A stretch of DNA of 14,428 nt from an uncultured Paenibacillaceae bacterium. Lineage in GTDB: Bacteria; Bacillota; Bacilli; Paenibacillales; CALAME01. Below the pieces are notes generated by a model. The model saw only the letters and a program-made list of their open reading frames with translations, ran no database searches and was not told where the DNA came from. A program made the position numbers and the translations under genes. Where the stretch lies: positions 1-14,428 of the forward strand of contig CALKAN010000448.1 in NCBI GenBank assembly GCA_937983035.1, given 5' to 3'. This document shows, piece after piece, positions 6,070 through 14,253 of this stretch (its first letter is position 1; each line of letters opens with the position of its first letter).

Positions 6070-6861
6070 GTGCAAAAAATTGATGTTTTATTAGCGGATG
6101 ATAACAGGGAATTCACGACGCTCTTATCAGAATTCATATCTGAACAGGACGATATGAATGTTTGCGGCATTGCTTACAACGGTGAAGAAGTCATTGAATA
6201 TTTAGAAGATGGAAAAAGGCCGGATATTCTTATCTTGGATATTATCATGCCTCATTTGGACGGTTTAGGCGTGTTGGAGCGGTTAAAAGACATGAAGCTG
6301 GAGCCGAATCCAAAGATCATTATGTTAACCGCATTCGGACAGGAAAACATCACCCAAAAAGCGGTGCAGCTCGGTGCATCGTATTATATTTTAAAACCGT
6401 TTGACCTGGAAGTTCTTACGAATCGCATCCGGCAATTAGTCACAAACATCAATTTAACATCAAATGCAAACAACAAGAACAACACAACATCCGCATCATC
6501 CAAAGTTAAAAATTTAGACGCCAGCATCACAAATATTATCCACGAGATCGGTGTGCCTGCACATATTAAAGGCTACCAATATTTACGGGAAGCGATTACG
6601 ATGGTATACAGCAACATTGAAATTCTTGGCGCGATTACGAAAACGCTTTATCCTGCCATAGCTGAAAAATACAAAACAACGCCGAGCCGCGTCGAAAGAG
6701 CGATCCGGCATGCGATCGAAGTGGCTTGGACGCGAGGCAATATCGACAGCATCAGCCATCTGTTCGGCTATACGATCAATATCAGCAAAGCTAAGCCGAC
6801 AAACAGCGAGTTCATTGCGATGGTGGCGGATAAATTACGAATCGAGCATAAAGTCAGCTGA
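6070..6861 (+). CDS. spo0A: Spo0A, master response regulator of sporulation
   Basis: A 263-residue protein colinear with B. subtilis Spo0A. The receiver domain (about 1-125) has the acidic pair Asp10/Asp11, the phosphorylation site Asp57 in ILDIIMP, Thr87 and Lys109. A variable Asn/Ser/Thr-rich linker (about 128-147) follows, then the DNA-binding domain from KNLDASIT onward, with the near-invariant IHEIGVPAHIKGYQYLREAI and recognition helix SRVERAIRHAIEVAW, ending SEFIAMVADKLR. Phosphorylated through the phosphorelay, it activates and represses hundreds of genes through 0A boxes. Start is GTG at 6070-6072, 7 bases after AAGGAGG (6056-6062). It is controlled by a sigma-H promoter with 0A boxes. 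Its strand is opposite to spoIVB, with which it converges over 115 bases, unlike B. subtilis. I see no canonical intrinsic terminator on its own strand. Confidence 0.98.
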   Translation: MQKIDVLLADDNREFTTLLSEFISEQDDMNVCGIAYNGEEVIEYLEDGKRPDILILDIIMPHLDGLGVLERLKDMKLEPNPKIIMLTAFGQENITQKAVQLGASYYILKPFDLEVLTNRIRQLVTNINLTSNANNKNNTTSASSKVKNLDASITNIIHEIGVPAHIKGYQYLREAITMVYSNIEILGAITKTLYPAIAEKYKTTPSRVERAIRHAIEVAWTRGNIDSISHLFGYTINISKAKPTNSEFIAMVADKLRIEHKVS

Positions 6862-6947
6862 CGGCCCATGCCCGTCTATCATTCGCTTGCAAAGGAGCAG
6901 CCGTCTTGACCCGTGCATGGCAATTGCTCGGCAAGAATGGCTGCTTC

Positions 6948-6981
6948 AAATAAAAAACCCGAAGCTTAAATTCGCTTCAGG
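6948..6981 (-). terminator. Intrinsic terminator of spoIVB
   Basis: On the minus strand CCTGAAGC pairs with GCTTCGGG (8 bp, one U-G pair; plus-strand 6958-6981) around an 8-base loop, followed at once by TTTTTTATTTG. The spoIVB stop codon (6977-6979) lies inside the first arm. It may also hinder read-through from convergent spo0A, but the plus strand lacks a T-tract. Confidence 0.85.
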
Positions 6982-8296
6982 CTGCTTTGCCGGATTGAGG
7001 CTCTGACTTTAACATGATCCCTGCATCTTGCAACATCCATTCAATGAAGCAACCGTAGCCCGAAGCAGGATCATTGACAAAGACGTGAGTCACAGCACCG
7101 ACAATTTTATCATCTTGTATGATGGGACTTCCGCTCATGCCTTGGACGATGCCGCCCGTTTTTTTGAGCAGTTCCTTGTCTGTTATTTTAATGACCATTC
7201 CTTTCGTTTCTGGATATTTCTGCTGAGATACGTGGGTAATTTCAATATCAAATTTTTCAACCTTTTGTCCCTCGACGACGGTCATGATTTGTGCCGGACC
7301 TACTTTTACTTCTTCAGAAAAAGCGACCTGCATCGGTTCATTGATCAGTCCGTGCTCAGGATGTTCATGCATGCTGCCAAAAATGCCGAAAGCCGTATTC
7401 TTTTCGATGTTGCCCAATATTTTTCCGTGGTGGAAGAAATGTGCTCTTTTTTCTCCGGGGATGCCATTCTGACCTTTATTGATGGAAGTCACGTTGGAGT
7501 GTACAATTTCTCCTTCCAAAACTTCGATTGGGGTTCCGGTATCCGTATCAGAAATCACATGTCCCAATGCGCCGAATTTGCCGTGGTCAGGGGAGTAAAA
7601 CGTCAATGTTCCGACACCAGCCGCAGAATCTCGAATATAAATGCCTAATCTGTAAGTTTGATCGGTTTTGTCATATGCAGGGGTGATTTCTTTGTGCAAT
7701 GTTTTCCCTTTGCGGGTTAATGTCACCTTGATGGATCGCTTGGCTTCGCCTGCCTTTTTCACAATATCAGGCACTTGTTTGACTTCTCTCACTTCAATTC
7801 CATCCATATGAGTGATGAGATCGCCGGCTTGAATATCCGCTTTTTCGCTCGGCGAAACTTTTTCGCCGTTCTCGGCCGCAACTAAATGATGACCGACAAC
7901 TAAAATGCCTTTTGATTTTAATTTCACGCCGATCGTTTGGCCGCCAGGAATTAATCGCAAATCAGGAACAACATTCACTTTAATTTTCTTCAGCGGAATT
8001 TTGCCAAACAGTTTCAGCTGCATTTCTGTCCATCCTGCATTTTCGGATTGCAATGAAATCGGTTCTTGCAAGTCAACTTGAAATGCTTTGGAATGATTGC
8101 CGTTTACCTTGACAATGTCCGGATTATGCACTGAAACTTGCGCATGCACTGGAATAGTTAATGATAATTGCTTTTGCTCACCTGGGAAAAACCGCATTTC
8201 TTCAGGCAGTGATGCATATTGTTGGAAAGGGGTACTTAAGGTACACATCCAAACGAAGAAGACGAGCGTTAACCCAATGCATTTTCTCCAAAACAA
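6977..8296 (-). CDS. spoIVB: SpoIVB, PDZ-domain serine peptidase (S55) of sporulation
   Basis: A 439-residue protein, close in length to B. subtilis SpoIVB (about 426). In the family, it is made in the forespore, crosses into the intermembrane space and cleaves SpoIVFA to release pro-sigma-K processing. Seen here: an N-terminal membrane anchor/signal (about residues 5-22), a conserved VPDLRLIPGGQTIGVKL segment, a PDZ domain (about 123-195) with a DIQAGDLITHMDG core, and the peptidase domain with His246 in GALGHVISD, Asp373 in KITDKELL and Ser388 in GMSGSPII, matching the catalytic residues. The start is TTG at 8294-8296, 9 bases after AGGAG; there is no in-frame ATG upstream before a stop. 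It follows recN after 91 bases. I found no clear sigma-G promoter in that gap. Confidence 0.96.
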   Translation of the reverse strand: MFWRKCIGLTLVFFVWMCTLSTPFQQYASLPEEMRFFPGEQKQLSLTIPVHAQVSVHNPDIVKVNGNHSKAFQVDLQEPISLQSENAGWTEMQLKLFGKIPLKKIKVNVVPDLRLIPGGQTIGVKLKSKGILVVGHHLVAAENGEKVSPSEKADIQAGDLITHMDGIEVREVKQVPDIVKKAGEAKRSIKVTLTRKGKTLHKEITPAYDKTDQTYRLGIYIRDSAAGVGTLTFYSPDHGKFGALGHVISDTDTGTPIEVLEGEIVHSNVTSINKGQNGIPGEKRAHFFHHGKILGNIEKNTAFGIFGSMHEHPEHGLINEPMQVAFSEEVKVGPAQIMTVVEGQKVEKFDIEITHVSQQKYPETKGMVIKITDKELLKKTGGIVQGMSGSPIIQDDKIVGAVTHVFVNDPASGYGCFIEWMLQDAGIMLKSEPQSGKAA

Positions 8297-8387
8297 ATCG
8301 TTCAGCTCCTTTTCTTCATTCGCTGGACGACCTCGCGCTTGGTCGCCGCTTGCGTACCTTTAAGTTAACCTGGGCATGGCGGTTTTA

Positions 8388-10088
8388 TTACTGTAAATGA
8401 TTCCTCTTTTCCTTTTTATATTCGGCCATGTCAAGCATTTCTTTGGCATGATGTTCCGTCGTTTCGGTAACTTCTGCCCCGCCGAGCATGCGTGCCAATT
8501 CCAGCACTCTGTTCCTTCCGTCCAAGAGCTCGACGACAGTATGCGTCCGATTTTGCTTCGTCTCCTTGCGAATTTCAAAATGAATGTCTGCCATGCTCGC
8601 CACTTGGGGCAAATGCGTGATGGAAAACACTTGACAATGACGGGCCAGATTGGACAGTTTCTCTGCGATCGCCTGCGCTGCCCTTCCGCTCACGCCTGTG
8701 TCCACCTCATCAAATACAAGCACGGGAATGCGGTCAATGCGCGCAAATATCGATTTAAGCGCCAGCATAATCCGTGAAAGCTCCCCGCCGGAAGCAATCT
8801 TGTGCAAAGGCCGAAGCGGTTCGCCGGGATTCGCGGAAATGAGAAATTCAGCTTTATCGCATCCGTTGATGGACAAGCGGTTAAAATCAGTGTCGATTTG
8901 AACTTGAAACCGCGCTTGTTTCATTTCCAAATCTGCCAGCTCTGCTTCAATTTGTTCGGCCAATCGTTTGGATGCTTCTTGTCTTAATGATGATAAAACT
9001 TTGGCGCGATCGGTTAATTCGGCGCGCAATTGTTCGGTTTGCCGTTCAAGCGCCTCAATGTTTTCCTCTTTATTGTCCAGCAGATCCAATTCCTTCTTGA
9101 TGTTTTCGGCATATGTTAAAATTTCTTCGATCGTTTGTCCATATTTTCGTTTCAATTGATTCAGCAAGTCCAAGCGCATCTCTATTTCTTGCAAACGCTC
9201 CGGATTAAACTCAATCTCATCCCGGTAACCTCGCAGTTCATGCGCTGCATCTTCCAACTGATAATATGCGCTTTGGATTCGATCGGCAATCGGCTGCAGC
9301 CGGGAAGGGTCGTAAGCGGCAGCCTCTGACATGCGTTTCATTGCATCTCCGATCAAATCGAGGGCATGCTGATTTATTTTTTCATACGATTCAGACACGG
9401 ACTCAAACAATTTCTCTGCATTAGAAAGTTTTCTCTTTTCTTGCTCTAATAATTCATCTTCAGATAAATTTAATGAAGCTTCTTCAATCTCTTGCAGCTG
9501 GAACTTGTACAAATCAAGCAATTGCAATGTTTCTTGCCCTGATTTTCTCAGTTCTTGCAATTGCCGGCTCACTTGTTCATATTGTTGGTACAACTGGCGA
9601 TATTGCCCCAACAATGGCTGAATATCGTCCCCTGCATAGAGATCCAGCCATTCCAAATGCCGCTCCGTGCGCAGCAGAGATTGATGTTCATGCTGTCCAT
9701 GTATGTTGACAAGATGTTCTCCAATCGCTTTAAGCAAAGATAAATTCGCTAACCTTCCATTTATGCGCGAACTGCTCTTGCCTTGAGCCGTAATTTCTCT
9801 GCGCAAAAGCAGCTGATTGTCATCGCTTGCTTCATAGCCGAACTGTCTCAACACATCCCATACCGGATGATCATCGTGCAATTCGAACACACATTCAATT
9901 TCTGCTTTTTCTGCTCCGTGCCTGACAAGCTCTGCGGAGCCTCTTCCGCCGATAATTAAGCTTAACGCGTCGATGATCATCGATTTTCCCGCGCCCGTTT
10001 CTCCCGTCAACACGTGAAACCCTTTTGAAAATTGCACATGCACGGATTCGATGACAGCTAAATTGCGTATGGAACATTCTTGCAGCAT
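8388..10088 (-). CDS. recN: DNA repair protein RecN
   Basis: A 566-residue SMC-like ATPase acting early in double-strand-break repair. Visible: Walker A GETGAGKS (residues 29-36), the RecN-typical SSRINGRLANLSLL and IHGQHEHQSLL segments (Q-loop region), a long central coiled coil with many Gln/Glu/Leu residues, then the ABC signature ASGGELSRIMLALK, Walker B VLVFDEVDTGVSG and an H-loop ITHLPQVAS near the C-terminus. The start is ATG at 10086-10088, matching the family N-terminus (MLxECSIRNLAVIE), preceded by an AGGGGG run; 20 further in-frame codons upstream overlap argR and are not family-like. It begins 31 bases after argR ends, in the same operon, as in B. subtilis and clostridia. Confidence 0.97.
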   Translation of the reverse strand: MLQECSIRNLAVIESVHVQFSKGFHVLTGETGAGKSMIIDALSLIIGGRGSAELVRHGAEKAEIECVFELHDDHPVWDVLRQFGYEASDDNQLLLRREITAQGKSSSRINGRLANLSLLKAIGEHLVNIHGQHEHQSLLRTERHLEWLDLYAGDDIQPLLGQYRQLYQQYEQVSRQLQELRKSGQETLQLLDLYKFQLQEIEEASLNLSEDELLEQEKRKLSNAEKLFESVSESYEKINQHALDLIGDAMKRMSEAAAYDPSRLQPIADRIQSAYYQLEDAAHELRGYRDEIEFNPERLQEIEMRLDLLNQLKRKYGQTIEEILTYAENIKKELDLLDNKEENIEALERQTEQLRAELTDRAKVLSSLRQEASKRLAEQIEAELADLEMKQARFQVQIDTDFNRLSINGCDKAEFLISANPGEPLRPLHKIASGGELSRIMLALKSIFARIDRIPVLVFDEVDTGVSGRAAQAIAEKLSNLARHCQVFSITHLPQVASMADIHFEIRKETKQNRTHTVVELLDGRNRVLELARMLGGAEVTETTEHHAKEMLDMAEYKKEKRNHLQ

Positions 10089-10119
10089 TTCTTGTCCCCC
10101 TAATTCGAAAAATCCCATC

Positions 10120-10566
10120 TCATAAATACGATAATATCTTATCGACAATCTCTTTGCCTTGTTTGCCGCTTCGGCAAATCATTAATATCGTATCATCACC
10201 GCAAATGGTGCCCATGAGCTGCTCCCATTCCATATTGTCGATCAATGCGCCGATCGCATTGGCTGTTCCAGGCAAACATTTCATGACGACAAGATTGTCA
10301 GCCGCATCGATATGAACAAAATTGTCTTCTAATATTCGTTTTAACTTGTCATCGGAATTCATCCGTTGTTCTGCAGGCAATGAATACTTGTATCTGCCGT
10401 CTTGCAGCGGCACTTTGATCAGCTGCAGCTCTCGGATATCCCTGGACACGGTCGCCTGCGTCACTTCAAAATTTTCCTGACGCAATGATTGCACCAAATC
10501 TTCCTGCGTTTCAATTTCGTATTTGGAAATGAGTTCAATAATTTTTCGATGGCGCTGAGCCTTCAT
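10120..10566 (-). CDS. argR: Arginine repressor ArgR/AhrC
   Basis: A 148-residue regulator, usual length. The N-terminal winged helix (about 1-70) includes the recognition segment VTQATVSRDIRELQLIKV; the C-terminal hexamerisation and arginine-binding domain includes GTANAIGALID and GTICGDDTILMI, with the adjacent Asp pair that contacts arginine. In the family it represses arginine biosynthesis and activates catabolism when arginine is bound. Start is ATG at 10564-10566 behind a clear AGGAGG; eleven more in-frame codons upstream overlap the end of the preceding gene. It follows that gene by only 10 bases and precedes recN, the standard arrangement. Confidence 0.97.
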   Translation of the reverse strand: MKAQRHRKIIELISKYEIETQEDLVQSLRQENFEVTQATVSRDIRELQLIKVPLQDGRYKYSLPAEQRMNSDDKLKRILEDNFVHIDAADNLVVMKCLPGTANAIGALIDNMEWEQLMGTICGDDTILMICRSGKQGKEIVDKILSYL

Positions 10567-10576
10567 GATGTTCCTC

Positions 10577-11029
10577 CTAATCAGCAAAATCAAACTCAAT
10601 TTTATGAATCATCTGTTGTTTCGGATCTAAGTAAATGACTCCGGAAATTTGTTCATGCAGCAGAGCAAGCGCGAGAAATTGATCGCGGATGCCGCTGCCG
10701 CTCCATTTGATTTGATCGCGGTCTTTCGCTATTTTCACGACATAGACGTCATCATCTTGCCTGACGACATAGTCTAAATAAATGCGCGTATTTAACTTCT
10801 GATTATTGTAATTCACTTTGATTGGAATCCTCACTTTGCCGGAAAGCACTTCATAGTTGTTCTGTTCCAACAAACGTATGTTTGGTCCGTTTCCCGGCGG
10901 AGCCGATTGCAGCAAAAACTTCAAACTGGAAGGCGGCTTGTCCAGCCATCTCGATATGCCCCAGCCGATCCACGCGGCAACGGCAACGAGCAACAGCAGC
11001 AATACCCAAGCATCTGTACTGTACTGCAT
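10577..11029 (-). CDS. Unrecognised single-pass membrane protein, 150 aa
   Basis: I do not recognise the family. The protein has one N-terminal membrane helix (about residues 8-25, LLLLLVAVAAWIGWGISRWL) followed by a soluble domain of about 120 residues, rich in alternating beta strands (for example VRIPIKVNY, TRIYLDYVV, DDVYVVKIAKDR) and ending with a YLDPKQQMIHKIEFDFAD segment. The context suggests the soluble part is cytoplasmic or external, but topology is unresolved. The ATG at 11027-11029 is preceded by GAGGTGAT, a close match to the anti-Shine-Dalgarno, 3 bases upstream of the start. It lies between the tlyA terminator and argR (10-base gap), so it is probably the first gene of the argR-recN transcript. 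B. subtilis has no gene here as far as I know. Confidence 0.8.
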   Translation of the reverse strand: MQYSTDAWVLLLLLVAVAAWIGWGISRWLDKPPSSLKFLLQSAPPGNGPNIRLLEQNNYEVLSGKVRIPIKVNYNNQKLNTRIYLDYVVRQDDDVYVVKIAKDRDQIKWSGSGIRDQFLALALLHEQISGVIYLDPKQQMIHKIEFDFAD

Positions 11030-11082
11030 GCGATCACCTCTTTATCAAAATATTCGAGATGGACAGGCAAATTCCTTCCGAA

Positions 11083-11122
11083 CAAAAATAAGGGTACCGG
11101 TTCACTGCATACCAATACCCTT
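11083..11122 (-). terminator. Intrinsic terminator after tlyA
   Basis: On the minus strand AAGGGTATTGGT and ACCGGTACCCTT can pair over 12 positions (two U-G pairs) around a 9-base loop (plus-strand arms 11090-11101 and 11111-11122), followed directly by ATTTTTG. It starts 13 bases after the tlyA stop and would separate dxs-tlyA from the argR-recN group. No clear promoter is visible in the 53 bases between it and the next gene. Confidence 0.8.
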
Positions 11123-11135
11123 CTGTTATGTTTCA

Positions 11136-11969
11136 TCATTGTAAATTGCGATGCGCTTGTTCCACCGTCTGCCTGATTGTGCTTTCGTCCACCCGTTCTT
11201 CGGAATGAGACGTTTCCAGGCCAAAAGCGAACAAACCTAAAAATTCAATGTTCCCTTCTCCTCCCTTAATCGGAGAATAAGTGAGCCCTTCGCACGACCA
11301 TCCTTGTTCCTTTGTAAAAGACAGCACTTGAAGCAGCACATCGACATGGATGTTTTGATCCTTTACGATTCCCGATTTCCCTACATTTTCAGGACCTGTT
11401 TCAAACTGCGGCTTAATTAATGCTGCTGCTTTGCCGCCGCCATATGTTTGGAAAATTTCCTTCAACGGAGGAAAAATCTTCTGAAGCGAAATAAACGAAA
11501 CATCGATCGCAGCAAAATTCGGTTTCGGCCCAGTGATGTCTTCCGGTTTCATGTAGCGAAAGTTTGTCCGCTCCATCACGCAAACCCGTTCATCTTTGCG
11601 CAAAGACCAATCGAGCTGATTATAACCGACGTCGATCGCATAAACATAAGCTGCGCCATGCTGCAATGCGCAATCGGTAAATCCGCCTGTAGACGCGCCG
11701 ATATCGAGCATCACCGCTCCATTCAGATCAAGATTGAAATGCTTGATGGCGTGCTCAAGCTTTAATCCGCCTCTGCCCACATAAGGATGCACCGCGCCCT
11801 TCACGCGTACCGCCGCATCTGCGGCAACTTTCATTCCGGGCTTTTCAATCCGTTCTTCATCCACAAATACGATGCCTGCCATTATGGCTGCTTTCGCTTT
11901 TTCGCGGCTGGAAAAAAAGCCTTTTTCCACTAGCAAGACATCGATTCTTTCTTTTTTCGCAGCAATCAT
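11136..11969 (-). CDS. tlyA: TlyA-family rRNA (cytidine-2'-O)-methyltransferase
   Basis: A 277-residue protein with an N-terminal S4 RNA-binding domain (about 8-67, RIDVLLVEKGFFSSREKAKAAI) and a C-terminal FtsJ-like methyltransferase. S-adenosylmethionine motif I is LDIGASTGGFTDCALQ (about 88-103), followed by YAIDVGYNQLDWSLR, DVSFISLQKIF, LIKPQFE and GGEGNIEFL. Members 2'-O-methylate rRNA (16S/23S in mycobacteria); the exact target here is not known. In B. subtilis the orthologue is YqxC. Start ATG at 11967-11969 is only 6 bases after the dxs stop, with a weak ribosome site, suggesting translational coupling with dxs. Confidence 0.93.
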   Translation of the reverse strand: MIAAKKERIDVLLVEKGFFSSREKAKAAIMAGIVFVDEERIEKPGMKVAADAAVRVKGAVHPYVGRGGLKLEHAIKHFNLDLNGAVMLDIGASTGGFTDCALQHGAAYVYAIDVGYNQLDWSLRKDERVCVMERTNFRYMKPEDITGPKPNFAAIDVSFISLQKIFPPLKEIFQTYGGGKAAALIKPQFETGPENVGKSGIVKDQNIHVDVLLQVLSFTKEQGWSCEGLTYSPIKGGEGNIEFLGLFAFGLETSHSEERVDESTIRQTVEQAHRNLQ

Positions 11970-11975
11970 GTCTGC

Positions 11976-13865
11976 TCACGCCCGTTGCTGCACCAGCGGC
12001 AGCATCGACTTCACTTCGCGGATCAAACTGTCGACCGTTAAATTGGCTTCATTGCGCTGATCTTTTGTGGAACCATGCTCAATGAACACATCCGGCACGC
12101 CCATCGGTTTCACCGGCACGCCAAAAATCCCGTGCTGCGCGTAAAATTCCATCACAGCGCTGCCCATCCCGCCTGCCACGCATCCTTCTTCCATCGTAAT
12201 GATGCGAAAACCGGCGTTTGCGAGCTGAAGCAGCATCTCTTCATCCATCGGCTTAATAAAGCGGGCATTCACCACATGCAATTGAATGCCTTCTTTCATC
12301 AACCGATCCGCTGCTTCCAGCGCAATTTCTAGCATTGGCCCGATCGCCAGCACTGCGATCTGTTTCCCTTTCCGCAGAACTTCCCAAGTTCCGATCGGGA
12401 TCGGTTCCATCTTCTCGTCCAACGGCACGCCGGACGCGCTGCCGCGGGGATAGCGGAAAGCGATGGGGCCGTCATTGTATTCTACGGCTGTTTTAAACAT
12501 GTGACGAAGTTCATTTTCATCTTTCGGCACCATCATCACAATATTCGGCACATGTCGCATAAAGGCAATGTCATAAACGCCTTGATGCGTCTCTCCGTCT
12601 GCTCCGACCAAGCCCGCGCGGTCAATGGCAATGATGACATTCAAGTTCTGTCTGCAAATATCGTGCACATATTGGTCATAAGCTCTTTGCAGAAACGTAG
12701 AATATATAGCAAGGACTGGTTTCATCCCCTCCATCGCCAGAGCAGCGCTGAACGTTGCAGCATGCTGCTCTGCAATGCCCACATCAAACATTCGTCCGGG
12801 AAACTTTTCTGCAAATTCAAGCAAACCGGATCCGCTCGGCATCGCCGGCGTGATGGCGACAATGTCATCCCGCTCTTCGGCCAGCTCAATTAACGCATCG
12901 CCGAAAATTTTCGTATAAGAAGGCGGTTCATCCGCTGCTTTAAGGAATTTTCCGGATTCAATCTTATATGGACTGGCTCCGTGCCACGTATGAGAATCTT
13001 TCTCCGCCGGCGTATAGCCTTTCCCTTTTTTCGTGACGACGTGAACGAGCACCGGCCCGTTGATCTTCTTCGCCTCATGGAAAGCATCCATCAAAAGCTG
13101 CAGGTTATGTCCATCGATCGGACCGATGTAGTTTAATCCCAGCTCCTCGAACAAAACCCCGGATACGACCAAATATTTCAGGCTGTCTTTGAGCCTTTCC
13201 GCAGTCTTCGCCAACCTGCCGCCGATGGCGGGAATCTTCTTCAATAATTGCTGCGCTTCTTCCTTCGCTTTCAAATAATGCTTGTCCGAGCGTATCTTCG
13301 TCAAATATTTATGGATGGCTCCAACATTAGGTGCGATCGACATTTCATTGTCATTCAGAATCACAATCAGCTTGCGCTGTTCATGACCAATGTGGTTCAA
13401 AGCTTCCAATGCCATGCCGCCGGTCATCGCGCCGTCTCCGATCAGCGCCACGACTTCGTTGTCTTCTCCTTTGTGATCCCTGGCAATCGCCATGCCGATC
13501 GCAGCAGACAATGAAGTGCTGCTGTGCCCGGCTTCCCAAATGTCATGTTCGCTTTCTGAGCGCTTTATATAACCGCACAGTCCTTTGTACTGGCGAAGCG
13601 TGTCAAAACGATCTTTGCGTCCTGTCAGTATTTTATGCACATATGATTGATGACCCACATCAAAAATAAACTTATCGCGCGGACTGTCAAACATATAGTG
13701 CATCGCGATCGTCAATTCGACAACGCCCAAATTCGGTGCCAAATGACCGCCGGTTACGGACAGTTTTTCGATGAGAAATCTGCGAATTTCTTCAGCTAAC
13801 TGTTCTAACTGAGCGTAATTCAGTCCTTTCAGATCAGCGGGTCCGTTAATTTTGTCTAGCAGCAC
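11976..13865 (-). CDS. dxs: 1-deoxy-D-xylulose-5-phosphate synthase
   Basis: A 629-residue thiamine-diphosphate enzyme condensing pyruvate and glyceraldehyde 3-phosphate, the first step of the MEP isoprenoid pathway. Features: GGHLAPNLGVVEL (39-51), DVGHQSYVHKILTGR (69-83), GHSSTSLSAAIG, the TPP/Mg site GDGAMTGG...NDNEMS (143-176), a transketolase pyrimidine-domain motif VGIAEQHAATFSAALA, and FLQRAYDQYVHD plus DRAGLVGADGETHQG. Length is normal. The start is GTG at 13863-13865, giving MLLDKING as in relatives, behind GAGG at 8 bases. It overlaps the 3' end of the upstream CorB-like gene by 20 bases and ends 6 bases before tlyA, so all three are cotranscribed. Confidence 0.98.
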   Translation of the reverse strand: MLLDKINGPADLKGLNYAQLEQLAEEIRRFLIEKLSVTGGHLAPNLGVVELTIAMHYMFDSPRDKFIFDVGHQSYVHKILTGRKDRFDTLRQYKGLCGYIKRSESEHDIWEAGHSSTSLSAAIGMAIARDHKGEDNEVVALIGDGAMTGGMALEALNHIGHEQRKLIVILNDNEMSIAPNVGAIHKYLTKIRSDKHYLKAKEEAQQLLKKIPAIGGRLAKTAERLKDSLKYLVVSGVLFEELGLNYIGPIDGHNLQLLMDAFHEAKKINGPVLVHVVTKKGKGYTPAEKDSHTWHGASPYKIESGKFLKAADEPPSYTKIFGDALIELAEERDDIVAITPAMPSGSGLLEFAEKFPGRMFDVGIAEQHAATFSAALAMEGMKPVLAIYSTFLQRAYDQYVHDICRQNLNVIIAIDRAGLVGADGETHQGVYDIAFMRHVPNIVMMVPKDENELRHMFKTAVEYNDGPIAFRYPRGSASGVPLDEKMEPIPIGTWEVLRKGKQIAVLAIGPMLEIALEAADRLMKEGIQLHVVNARFIKPMDEEMLLQLANAGFRIITMEEGCVAGGMGSAVMEFYAQHGIFGVPVKPMGVPDVFIEHGSTKDQRNEANLTVDSLIREVKSMLPLVQQRA

Positions 13866-14253
13866 GTTTATTTCCTCGCTTTCCGTTGTTGGACTTAGTC
13901 TTCTTCCTGCGAAATACTCTTATACCTAATCGGCTCTCCAAAAAAAATAACAATTCGCCGACTTTCAATATAATCGGCACGGAATAATGGATCGCGAAAG
14001 ATTTTCCCAATGCTTTGCCGCCTACCGTAATGGCTGACACGAATCCTGTAAACATGACGGCGATGATCGTATGTAACAGCGTATTTTCCGCATTCATGTT
14101 CCTGACAAATTCGATCACAACGAGCGCACTGGCTGAACCGCTGATAATGCCGGAAATATCGCCGACCACGTCATTGCAAAAACTGGAAAATCGATCCGCG
14201 TTTCGGGTAATGGCAATCGCGTGCTTCGCGCCCCTTACGCGCTTTGCCGCCAT
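13846..14253 (-). CDS. CorB/CNNM(DUF21)-like membrane protein, apparently missing its N-terminus
   Basis: A 135-residue frame containing RVRGAKHAIAITRNADRFSSFCNDVVGD (broken here as two parts: RVRGAKHAIAITRNAD and RFSSFCNDVVGD), then GIISGSASA, a hydrophobic segment (about 58-78), TVGGKALGKSFAI and a basic tail. This resembles a small clostridial protein annotated as Mg2+/Co2+ transporter CorB, which I recall near dxs in several Firmicutes. The recognisable homology continues upstream of the only ATG (14251-14253) through IGIASAAAPETPFHA, in the same frame back to a TGA at 14323-14325, without a usual start codon and without a ribosome binding site at the ATG. The transmembrane N-terminus expected in the family is not seen. 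This points to truncation or a frameshift, in the organism or in the assembly. The gene overlaps dxs by 20 bases. Confidence 0.5.
   Translation of the reverse strand: MAAKRVRGAKHAIAITRNADRFSSFCNDVVGDISGIISGSASALVVIEFVRNMNAENTLLHTIIAVMFTGFVSAITVGGKALGKSFAIHYSVPIILKVGELLFFLESRLGIRVFRRKKTKSNNGKRGNKRAARQN

Noticed and set aside
6897..6947. AGCAGCC/GGCTGCT repeat after spo0A as its terminator
   Set aside because: The loop is over 30 bases and no T-tract follows on the plus strand; I leave spo0A without a called intrinsic terminator.
7028..7648. 206-codon plus-strand open frame opposite spoIVB
   Set aside because: It is antisense to the clearly coding spoIVB, with no ribosome site or recognisable domain; a shadow frame.
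8304..8360. Short minus-strand frame in the recN-spoIVB gap reading like a basic peptide (KGTQAATKREVVQRMKKRS)
   Set aside because: It has no start codon after the upstream stop and no ribosome site; about 20 codons are too few to argue for a gene.
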